Shown here: positions 46,383-54,178 of the stretch, in pieces
How the letters are laid out: each line of letters starts with the position of its first letter
Position numbering within the stretch: position 1 is the stretch's first letter
Source of the DNA: JADLHS01 sp964561105
Lineage (GTDB): Bacteria; Verrucomicrobiota; Verrucomicrobiia; Limisphaerales; JADLHS01
Assembly (NCBI GenBank): GCA_964561105.1
Contig: CAZLOH010000018.1
Location: 24,274-88,273 of the forward strand
Length of the DNA: 64,000 nucleotides
Direction: 5' to 3'
The notes under the pieces: model-generated
Told to the model about the DNA's origin: nothing
Seen by the model: the letters and a program-made list of their open reading frames with translations, nothing else
The model's database searches: none
Translations under genes and position numbers: made by a program

Positions 46383-46766
46383 TCACCCGTTGATCTGCGC
46401 CTGGTAACTCTCCGGCGACAGCAAGCCACCCAACTCCGCCGGGTTCGTCAGCCGCACCTTGAAAAACCAACCGCCGCCAAACGGTTCGCGATTCACGAGC
46501 GCCGGATCGTCCACCACGGGTTTGTTGACTTCGATCACTTCGCCGCTGACCGGTGCGTAAATATCGCTGGCGGTCTTGACGGATTCGACGACCGCGCACG
46601 CCTCCCCCGCCTTCAATTTGCGCCCCACTTCCGGCAGTTCGACGAAGACCACATCGGTCAGTTCGTGCTGCGCATGATCGGTGATGCCGACGGTGGCTGC
46701 ATCACCCGCCACGCGCACCCATTCATGCGACTTCACGTATTTCAAATCGGCTGGCACATTGCTCAT
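46383..46766 (-). CDS. gcvH: Glycine cleavage system H protein
   Basis: 127 residues. The start at 46766 has a good ribosome site GAGGAATC a few bases upstream (46771-46778). The lipoylated lysine is K64 in AVVESVKTASDIYAPVSGEV. H protein shuttles the aminomethyl group of glycine among the P, T and L proteins. GcvP and GcvT are not in the window. It is upstream of glutaredoxin-lipA on the same strand, 66 bases away, so all three may be read together. LpdA further on could serve as L protein. Confidence 0.96.
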   Translation of the reverse strand: MSNVPADLKYVKSHEWVRVAGDAATVGITDHAQHELTDVVFVELPEVGRKLKAGEACAVVESVKTASDIYAPVSGEVIEVNKPVVDDPALVNREPFGGGWFFKVRLTNPAELGGLLSPESYQAQING

Positions 46767-46942
46767 AATTGATTCCTCAAGTTGCCCGAAGGTTAGCGGC
46801 AAATTCAGGAATGAAAATAAATTTTTCCAGTGCGGCCCGGGCTCGCGCACCAGGATTGAATTCACCCATGAAATTGTAATTGCCCACTCCCGTGGTTTGC
46901 CCTAGTTCTCATACGACGTTAACTGACAACGAAAGAAACATT

Positions 46943-47545
46943 ATGGGACCACTACTTATCGCCTTGATCGTGCTCGCGGGCATCGCGTTGTTTGCCGTGA
47001 TGTTCGTGGTCGGCAAATACAACGGCCTGGTTGCCTTGCGCAACCGGTTCAAAAATGCCTGGGCGCAGATTGATGTGCAGCTCAAGCGTCGTTACGACCT
47101 GATCCCGAATCTGGTCGAAACCACCAAGGGTTATCTCCAACACGAGCGCGGCACGCTCGAAGCCGTGATCGCGGCGCGCAACTCGGCGTTCTCCGCCAAT
47201 GGCAAGGTGGCCGCCAATCCCGGCGATCCCGAAGCGATGAAGGCCTTGGCCAGCGCCGAGGGTTCGCTCAACGGCGCGCTGGGACGCCTCTTCGCCTTGA
47301 GCGAAGCGTATCCCGATCTCAAGGCCAACACCTCAATGAATCAACTCATGGAGGAACTGACCTCGACGGAAAACAAAGTCTCGTTCGCGCGCCAGGCCTA
47401 CAACGACAGCGTGATGGCTTACAACACCGGCCGCGAAGTGTTCCCGACGAATCTCATCGCCGGGATGTTCAACTTTGGCCCGGCCGAGCTGTTCGTCGTG
47501 GAGAAGGCGGAAGAACGGGCCGCCCCGAAGGTGTCCTTTACTTGA
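46943..47545 (+). CDS. lemA: LemA family protein
   Basis: 200 residues from the ATG at 46943. It has one N-terminal membrane helix (about 3-23), then a soluble helical bundle. Landmarks are VALRNRFKNAWAQIDVQLKRRYDLIPNLVETTKGY and the conserved VSFARQAYNDSVMAYNT. LemA proteins are membrane-anchored and often encoded beside M48 proteases, as here; their function is not settled. A divergent gcvH lies 176 bases away. Confidence 0.95.
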   Translation: MGPLLIALIVLAGIALFAVMFVVGKYNGLVALRNRFKNAWAQIDVQLKRRYDLIPNLVETTKGYLQHERGTLEAVIAARNSAFSANGKVAANPGDPEAMKALASAEGSLNGALGRLFALSEAYPDLKANTSMNQLMEELTSTENKVSFARQAYNDSVMAYNTGREVFPTNLIAGMFNFGPAELFVVEKAEERAAPKVSFT

Positions 47546-47632
47546 GGCTGCCCGAGAACCGGCGTCGCGTTGTTGCTGGCTGATGACAGGCAAGTCAGTT
47601 GACCTCACCGGCTGCGTCGGTGGCTTGAATTT

Positions 47633-49573
47633 ATGGATTTCTTCGCGCGACAGGACCAGGCCCGCCGCAACACCAAGTGGCTGGTGGTTTACTTTGTCCT
47701 CGCCGTCGTCCTCATCATCGCCAGCGCTTATCTGGCGTTGTTGCTGATTTTTCACGGTGCGTCGGGTTATCAGAACCAAGGCCGGTTGCCCCAGTTCACG
47801 CTCTGGAATCCGAAGCTCTTTTTAATTGCCACCGGCGGCACGCTGGCCGTCATCACCTGCGGCAGTTTGTTCAAGACCGCTCAACTCGCGGCGGGTGGGA
47901 GCGTGGTGGCGGAATCGCTCGGCGGCCGTTTGGTGGATGCCGATACCCGCGACCCCGACGAACGCAAACTGCTGAACGTGGTCGAGGAAATGGCCATCGC
48001 GTCCGGCGTGCCCGTGCCGCAGGTCTTTGTGATGGATCAGGAACGCGGCATCAATGCCTTTGCCGCCGGTCACAATCTGGGCGATGCGGCGGTGTGTGTG
48101 ACGCGCGGATGCATCACCACGCTCTCCCGCGATGAGCTGCAGGGCGTGATTGGCCATGAGTTCAGCCACATCCTGAATGGTGACATGCGGCTCAACCTTC
48201 GGCTCATGGGCATCATCTTCGGCATCCTGTGCCTGGCTGTCATAGGCCGGACGCTGTTGTACACCCGGGGCAACAGCCGCGACCGGAATGCCCTGCCTTT
48301 GGTCGGGTTGGCGTTGATGCTCCTGGGTTGGATCGGCGTGCTGTTCGGTCAGTTGATTCAAGCGGCGGTGAGCCGGCAGCGCGAATTTCTCGCGGATGCC
48401 TCGGCGGTGCAATTCACGCGCAATCCGGCGGGTCTCTCCGGGGCGTTGCAAAAGATCGGCGCCTTGACGGAAGGCTCGCACATCGAATCCGCCCATGCGG
48501 CCGAAGCCAGCCACATGTTTTTCGGCAGTCCGCTCAAGAGTTCGTTCTTCAACATCTTCGCCACGCATCCGCCGCTGGCCGAACGCATCCGCGCCATTGA
48601 TCCGGACTGGAATGGAACTTTCCCGCCAGTTCGCTCCACGTCGCCGGACGCTGTGGAGGCCGCACCGGTCAGGCGAACGCGCTCCGCTTTCCCGCCAGTT
48701 ATTCCGGGGCTGCCACTGGCCGCCGCAGCCTTGGCCGGCGCAACCGCCATCCCCACCGCCCGTGTGCTGCCGAGCCTGGGAAATCCCACACCACAACATC
48801 TGCATTACGCCGTCGAACTGCGCGATTCGTTGCCCGAAAACATCCGCGCCGCCGCCCGCCAACCGCAGGGCGCCTGTGCCCTCCTGTTCGCATTGTTGCT
48901 CAGCGACGATCCCGCGGTTCGCACGGCTCAGTTAAATGAACTGACAACCCGCACCGACCCCACGATCCACGCGCTGGCCGCGGCGCTCGCGCGCGAAGTG
49001 ACCGCGACCAGCCGGCGGGCGCGTTTGCCGATGGTGAATTTGGCCCTGCCCGCCCTCAAGCAGATGAGCGCACCGCAATTCCGACAGTTTCACGACACGC
49101 TGAAGTGGTTGATCGAATGTGACAAACGGATCGTGCTGTTTGAATTCGTGCTCCAGAAAATCATCCAGCATCAGGTCGAGCCGCACTTCACCAGCGCTCG
49201 CACGGCTACGATTCAGTTTTACGCGCTCCGTCCCCTGGTGGAAGATTGCGTGCTGCTCCTCTCGGCCCTCGCCTACACCGGTCAGACCAATCCCGCCGAC
49301 GTCACTAAGGCGTTTCAAGCCGGCGTGTCCGCCCTACGGCTGGTGGGTGTTTCGCTGACCGTGTTGCCCGTCAACCAATGCGGGCTGGCCAACATCAGTC
49401 GCGCTTTGGATCGTTTTGCGCAGGCTTCGCCGCAGATTAAAAAGGTCGTGCTCAACGCTTGCGCGCAGGTGGTCGGCGCGGATGGAATCATCCAGGAAAA
49501 CGAAGCCGAACTCTTGCGCGGAATTGCGGAAACTTTGGATTGCCCGCTGCCGCCCTTGCTGGCGACGGCATGA
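47633..49573 (+). CDS. M48 (HtpX-like) membrane metalloprotease with TerB-like C terminus
   Basis: 646 residues. Two membrane helices lie at about 17-42 and 61-78. The zinc motif HEFSH is at 175-179 (GVIGHEFSHILNGD), with the third ligand E251 in QREFLADASAVQF. Two more helices lie between them (about 190-210, 222-245). HtpX-type proteases cut misfolded inner-membrane proteins on the cytoplasmic side. Beyond residue 320 a long extension follows, with a proline/alanine linker and helical region. The end, around VVGADGIIQENEAELL (ADG at 616-618), looks like a TerB fold. It pairs with lemA upstream. Confidence 0.88.
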   Translation: MDFFARQDQARRNTKWLVVYFVLAVVLIIASAYLALLLIFHGASGYQNQGRLPQFTLWNPKLFLIATGGTLAVITCGSLFKTAQLAAGGSVVAESLGGRLVDADTRDPDERKLLNVVEEMAIASGVPVPQVFVMDQERGINAFAAGHNLGDAAVCVTRGCITTLSRDELQGVIGHEFSHILNGDMRLNLRLMGIIFGILCLAVIGRTLLYTRGNSRDRNALPLVGLALMLLGWIGVLFGQLIQAAVSRQREFLADASAVQFTRNPAGLSGALQKIGALTEGSHIESAHAAEASHMFFGSPLKSSFFNIFATHPPLAERIRAIDPDWNGTFPPVRSTSPDAVEAAPVRRTRSAFPPVIPGLPLAAAALAGATAIPTARVLPSLGNPTPQHLHYAVELRDSLPENIRAAARQPQGACALLFALLLSDDPAVRTAQLNELTTRTDPTIHALAAALAREVTATSRRARLPMVNLALPALKQMSAPQFRQFHDTLKWLIECDKRIVLFEFVLQKIIQHQVEPHFTSARTATIQFYALRPLVEDCVLLLSALAYTGQTNPADVTKAFQAGVSALRLVGVSLTVLPVNQCGLANISRALDRFAQASPQIKKVVLNACAQVVGADGIIQENEAELLRGIAETLDCPLPPLLATA

Positions 49574-49580
49574 ACCGCCG

Positions 49581-49976
49581 CTACCCGCCGGCGAACACCG
49601 GGTGAAAATTTGCCTCGGTCAGAATACGCGCGACTTCGGCTCGTTGGTCGCCCTGGATTTCAATCTGGCCATTCTTCACTGTGCCACCTGTGCCGCACGC
49701 CCGTTGTATTGCTTTGGCCAATTGCTCCTTTTCCGGCAGGCCAATGCCCACAAATCCTTTGATCACGGTCACGGTTTTTCCGCCCCGACCGGCCTTCTGC
49801 CGGATGATGTCCACTCGCCCACGATTTTTCGGCACGGCTTTTGACTGCGACACCGACGGAGCCGTTGACGACGAATTCTCCGGCGCGGCGGGCAGCCCGG
49901 CGCTCGACAAGGCCGCGAACGGATTGTGACCGAACTTCGGCCCGCCGTCTGTGGGAATGCGATTGGAGTCGCTCAT
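49581..49976 (-). CDS. SUI1/YciH-type translation initiation factor
   Basis: 131 residues. The C-terminal 80 residues form the eIF1/SUI1 fold: GRVDIIRQKAGRGGKTVTVIKGFVGIG, then LAKAIQRACGTGGTVKNGQIEIQGDQRAEVARIL. The N-terminal 45 residues are low-complexity, serine and proline rich. Bacterial SUI1 proteins bind the ribosome, and some influence start-site stringency; function in this phylum is unknown. It is convergent with the M48 gene (8 bases between stops) and divergent from galK. Confidence 0.9.
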   Translation of the reverse strand: MSDSNRIPTDGGPKFGHNPFAALSSAGLPAAPENSSSTAPSVSQSKAVPKNRGRVDIIRQKAGRGGKTVTVIKGFVGIGLPEKEQLAKAIQRACGTGGTVKNGQIEIQGDQRAEVARILTEANFHPVFAGG

Positions 49977-50086
49977 GCAAATGAGCCTAACGTGGAAAGA
50001 AACCCGAGGAAATAAAATCCGCCCCGCCGTGCCGCGGAAATTCGTTTGGCAGGCGAACCCGTCTCTGCAAAACTCGCCGACAAGTC

Positions 50087-51337
50087 ATGAAGGCCACCCC
50101 GCCCACTTCGTCCGCGCGCCCGTCCGGCCCGAAAGCCGAACCGTTGGTGGTGCCCACCGGACATTTTGCCGGCCGCGCCGCGCGCATGTTCGAGAAGATT
50201 TATGGTTGCCGCCCGTGCTCCGCCGCCAGCGCACCCGGCCGGGTTAATCTGATCGGGGAACACACCGACTACAACGATGGGTTCGTTCTGCCCATGACCA
50301 TCGAACGGCAAACCTTTCTGCTTGGTGAGCCTACGGATGATCAAATGGTCAACTTGCACAGTCTGACCGTCGGCGAGAGCGCCAGCTTTAGTTTGCGCGG
50401 CGGCGTCCAACGCGGCGAACCGGCCTGGTCCAATTATGTGCGCGGCGTGGTGGCGGGTTTCCAAAAGTTGAAGCTTCCCGTGCCGGGCTTCAACGCCGTG
50501 ATTGATTCCAACGTGCCGCTGGGCGGCGGGCTTTCCAGCAGCGCCGCCCTGGAAGTCTCCGTGGCCACGTTCCTCGAAGCGCTGACCGGACGGCAGCTCG
50601 ATCCCGTCCAGAAAGCGCTGTTGTGCCAGCAGGCGGAGCATGAATTCGCGGGTGTCCCTTGCGGCATCATGGATCAATTCGTGGCCGTGTTGGGAAAGAA
50701 GGATCATCTGCTCCTGCTTGATTGCCGCTCTCGAACGACCAAACTGGTCCCCCTGCCCGACCCGACCGTAGCCCTCTTGATCATCAACACGAACGTCCGC
50801 CACCAACTCGCGGATGGTGAATACGCCGCACGCCGGGCGCAATGCGAGCAGGCGGCGCGTATGCTCAAGGTCAAAGCCCTGCGCGACGTGACGCTCGAGC
50901 AATTACAGCGCGCGGCGGCAAAACTGGACCCCGTGGATTTTCGCCGGGCGCGGCACGTCATCACGGAGAATGAACGCACGTTGCGCGCGGCGGAGCGGTT
51001 GCAGGCGGGAGACTGGCTCGCGCTCGGTGAGTTGATGTATGCGAGCCATGATTCCCTGCGGGATGATTACGAAGTCAGTTGTCAGGAACTCGACGTGGTG
51101 GTGGAAACGGCCCGGAGCATCGGTCCGCAAGGCGGAGTCTTTGGCTGCCGCATGACGGGAGGGGGATTTGGCGGCTGTGCGGTGGCGTTGGTGAAGGCCA
51201 GCGAGGACGAACACATCCGCCGGCTCATCATGCAAGGCTACGAACACGCCACGCAGAACCTTGCGAGCATTTTCGCCACTCGACCCGCCCCGGGCGCCCA
51301 CATCCTTACCGCCGCCGATTTTCAGGCGGCGGGTTAG
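50087..51337 (+). CDS. galK: Galactokinase
   Basis: 416 residues, GHMP kinase. Motifs: GRVNLIGEHTDYNDGFVLP (galactose binding), PLGGGLSSSAALEVS (ATP-binding motif 2) and GCRMTGGGFGGCAVALV (motif 3). It phosphorylates galactose to galactose 1-phosphate in the Leloir pathway. galT and galE are not nearby; the lipoprotein mutarotase at 3722 could feed it. About 25 extra residues precede the usual N terminus and could be trimmed by using a later start. Confidence 0.93.
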   Translation: MKATPPTSSARPSGPKAEPLVVPTGHFAGRAARMFEKIYGCRPCSAASAPGRVNLIGEHTDYNDGFVLPMTIERQTFLLGEPTDDQMVNLHSLTVGESASFSLRGGVQRGEPAWSNYVRGVVAGFQKLKLPVPGFNAVIDSNVPLGGGLSSSAALEVSVATFLEALTGRQLDPVQKALLCQQAEHEFAGVPCGIMDQFVAVLGKKDHLLLLDCRSRTTKLVPLPDPTVALLIINTNVRHQLADGEYAARRAQCEQAARMLKVKALRDVTLEQLQRAAAKLDPVDFRRARHVITENERTLRAAERLQAGDWLALGELMYASHDSLRDDYEVSCQELDVVVETARSIGPQGGVFGCRMTGGGFGGCAVALVKASEDEHIRRLIMQGYEHATQNLASIFATRPAPGAHILTAADFQAAG

Positions 51338-51418
51338 CCGACGCATTGTTCAGCCACCGCGCCCGCCGCAGTGGAACTCCGCCACCACCTGTGGGGTCAG
51401 GTGCTTGCCCTTGGCTCG

Positions 51419-52834
51419 CTACGTCCGCTTCTTGCTCATCGTGTGCGTTGCGTGCCCGTAATACGCCTCGGCGCACTCCATCAACGTCTCCGACAGCGTC
51501 GGATGCGGATGCACGGTGAGCGCGATGTCCTCGGCGGTGGCACCCATTTCCATGGCCAACACCGCTTCCGCAATCAATTCACCCGCGCCCGCGCCGCAAA
51601 TGCCCACGCCCAGTACCCGTTCCGTGTCCGGAGCAATGATCATTTTCGTCACCCCATCGGTACGATCGAATGACAGGGCGCGACCAGAAGCCGCCCAGGA
51701 AAATTTCGCCACTTCGTGTGCAATCCCCCGGGCTTTGGCTTCGCTCTCGGTCAGGCCGCACCAGGCGAGTTCGGGATCGGTGAATACGACGGCGGGAATC
51801 ACCACGTTCTCGAAGGTGCTGCTCAGGCCATTGATGGTCTCGACGGCGATCCGCGCCTCTTTATGGGCCTTGTGCGCGAGCATGATACCGCCCGCAATAT
51901 CGCCAATAGCATAGATGTGCGGGTCGCTCGTCTGTTGCTGCGCGTTGACTTTGACAAAACCCTTCTCGTCGAGGGTGACCTTGGTGTTCTCCAAACCAAG
52001 GTCGGCGCTGTTGGCCGCACGTCCGACGGAAACCAGAACCCGGTCGTACAGTTCCTCGACTTTCTGGCCGTTAAACTCCATCTCCACCTTGATCTGTTTG
52101 CCGACGGTGGACATTTTGCCAACCTTGGTTTTGAGCCGGATCTCTTTGAAGGCTTTTTTCGCTGCCGCGACCACCGGCCGCGCGAGGTCCGCATCCGCGC
52201 CGGCCAGGATGCTGTCCAGCGCCTCAACCACGGTGACTTTGCTCCCGAGCGCGGCGTACACCGTTCCCATCTCCATGCCGATGTAGCCACCGCCGATCAC
52301 CAGGAGATTCTCCGGCACGTCCTCAATCTCCAACGCCTCGGTGGAAGTCATCACACGCGGATTGCCAAGATCGAACACCTTCGGCATGGCCGGCACCGAA
52401 CCGACCGCCAGGATTGCCGTTTCGTAATTGATGAATTGCTGGCCCTGCTCGTTTTCAACCCGCAACGATTGCGAGCCTTCAAAGTGTGCGCGGCCCTGCA
52501 CCACCCGCACGTTGCGCAGTTTTGCCAGTTGCGCCACGCCCCCGCTCAGTTTGGCAAGAATTCCTTCCTTCCACGCGCGCAGTTTGGTCAGGTCCACCGT
52601 CGGCGCGGCGAACGTGATGCCGCGATGCTCCGAGTCCCGGGCCGCGGTGATCTGGTGGGTCGCGTAGAGCAACGCCTTGGAAGGAATGCACCCGCGATTG
52701 AGGCAGACACCCCCCAGCCGCACTTCGCGCTCGACGAGCACAACTTGTTTGCCGAGATCCGCCGCGTAAAACGCCGCCGCGTATCCGCCGGGACCGGCGC
52801 CGATGACTACAATTTCAGTTTTGATTGGGTCCAT
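51419..52834 (-). CDS. lpdA: Dihydrolipoamide dehydrogenase (E3)
   Basis: 471 residues. FAD segment IVVIGAGPGGYAAAFYAADLG, redox disulfide C44/C49 in GGVCLNRGCIPSKA, NAD segment VIGGGYIGMEMGTVYAALGS, second FAD segment IYAIGDIAGGIMLAHKA, and the C-terminal catalytic histidine in ALTVHPHPTLSE. It reoxidises lipoamide for pyruvate dehydrogenase and probably for other lipoyl enzymes. It is the last gene of the aceE-aceF-lpdA run, 19 bases after aceF. Confidence 0.96.
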   Translation of the reverse strand: MDPIKTEIVVIGAGPGGYAAAFYAADLGKQVVLVEREVRLGGVCLNRGCIPSKALLYATHQITAARDSEHRGITFAAPTVDLTKLRAWKEGILAKLSGGVAQLAKLRNVRVVQGRAHFEGSQSLRVENEQGQQFINYETAILAVGSVPAMPKVFDLGNPRVMTSTEALEIEDVPENLLVIGGGYIGMEMGTVYAALGSKVTVVEALDSILAGADADLARPVVAAAKKAFKEIRLKTKVGKMSTVGKQIKVEMEFNGQKVEELYDRVLVSVGRAANSADLGLENTKVTLDEKGFVKVNAQQQTSDPHIYAIGDIAGGIMLAHKAHKEARIAVETINGLSSTFENVVIPAVVFTDPELAWCGLTESEAKARGIAHEVAKFSWAASGRALSFDRTDGVTKMIIAPDTERVLGVGICGAGAGELIAEAVLAMEMGATAEDIALTVHPHPTLSETLMECAEAYYGHATHTMSKKRT

Positions 52835-52853
52835 GAAATAAATAAAAGGCGAA

Positions 52854-54152
52854 TTAAAGTTTGACGGTATCTTCGCTGAAGTCCTGCATTGCCTTCACCA
52901 AATCCACGGTGAACCGCGCCGCGCTGCCACCATCAATCACCCGATGGTCATAGGACAGGCCGAGCGGGGTCATCATGCGGGCCTCCACTTTCCCGTCGCG
53001 GACGACGGGCTGGAGCGCGCTGCGGCCGAGTCCCAGGATCGCGACTTCCGGCCGGTTGATGATGGGGGAAAAGTGCGCCCCGCCGATGGCGCCCTGGTTC
53101 GAGATCGTAAACGTGCCGCCTTTGAGTTCGTCACCGGAAACTTTCCGGTCGCGGGCTTTTTGCGCCAGCACTTCGAGTTCGCGGGCGAGTTCGAGCACGC
53201 TTTTCTGGTTCACATCGCGAATGACGGGAACGATCAGGCCGGCGTCCGTGTCCACGGCGATGCCGAGATGGATGTAGTCCTTCAGCACGATCTCGTTCGC
53301 CACTTCGTCCAGGCTGGCGTTAAAAATCGGATGCTGCTTCAACGTCGCCGCCACCGCCTTGAGGATCAACGGCGTCAGCGTGAGTTTCGTCCCTTTCGCT
53401 TCGTAGGCCGCCGCGTATTTCTTCCGCAACTCGTTCAACCTCGTAAAATCCGCGGCATCGAACTGCGTGACATGGGGAATGGCATTCCAGTTTTCCCACA
53501 TACGGCGCGCTATGACCTGACGCAACGGTGTGATCGGTTTCTTCGTGACGGGACCCCATTTGGAGAAATCAATCCGTTCCGCCACCGGCCTCCCGGGCGT
53601 GGCGGTCGCGCCGGCTACCGGAGTGGCCCTGGCTTTCGCGGTGACGTTTTGAAGTTTTTGAATGTACGCCCGCACATCGGCCGTCTCGATCCGGCCGCCC
53701 GAACCGCTGCCGCGCACTCTGCCCAGATCAATCCCAAGTTCGCGTGCGACCCGGCGTAACGAAGGCGAAGCCGCGACGGCGACAGCCGGGGCTGATGTTT
53801 CATCCGGTGGCGATTCTACACCGGCTTCCTCAACCTCCGACTCCGGCTCAGGGGTTGGCCGTTTGGCTGCGGGCTTTGCGGCTGGCTTCGCGACGGTCGG
53901 CGCGGGAGCCGCCCCGTCAGCGCCGCCGGTCAAGGTCAGGATGCGCTGGCCGACACTGAGTTTGTCACCCGCTTTGACATAAAGACTGGCCACCACTCCG
54001 CCGGCGGTTGCCGGGATGGCGGCCACGGCTTTTTCATTCTCGAGCTCGATGATCGTCTGATCTTTCGCAATCGTATCGCCCTCTTTGACGAGCACGCTCA
54101 CCACGACGCCGCTATCAGCGCCTTCACCGAGTTTTGGAAGTTTCAAATCCAT
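52854..54152 (-). CDS. aceF: Dihydrolipoamide acetyltransferase (pyruvate dehydrogenase E2)
   Basis: 432 residues from the ATG at 54152; the frame stays open a long way upstream inside aceE, but this start opens the lipoyl domain. Order: one lipoyl domain (about 1-77, lipoyl lysine K41 in ENEKAV), an Ala/Pro-rich linker, a peripheral subunit-binding domain (SLRRVARELGIDLGRVRGSGSGGRI), another linker, and the acyltransferase domain ending with the catalytic LSYDHRVIDGGSAARF. It transfers acetyl groups to CoA. One lipoyl domain, against three in E. coli. Confidence 0.96.
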   Translation of the reverse strand: MDLKLPKLGEGADSGVVVSVLVKEGDTIAKDQTIIELENEKAVAAIPATAGGVVASLYVKAGDKLSVGQRILTLTGGADGAAPAPTVAKPAAKPAAKRPTPEPESEVEEAGVESPPDETSAPAVAVAASPSLRRVARELGIDLGRVRGSGSGGRIETADVRAYIQKLQNVTAKARATPVAGATATPGRPVAERIDFSKWGPVTKKPITPLRQVIARRMWENWNAIPHVTQFDAADFTRLNELRKKYAAAYEAKGTKLTLTPLILKAVAATLKQHPIFNASLDEVANEIVLKDYIHLGIAVDTDAGLIVPVIRDVNQKSVLELARELEVLAQKARDRKVSGDELKGGTFTISNQGAIGGAHFSPIINRPEVAILGLGRSALQPVVRDGKVEARMMTPLGLSYDHRVIDGGSAARFTVDLVKAMQDFSEDTVKL

Positions 54153-54178
54153 AGACAGTTTCCGAAATAAGCTGGAGG

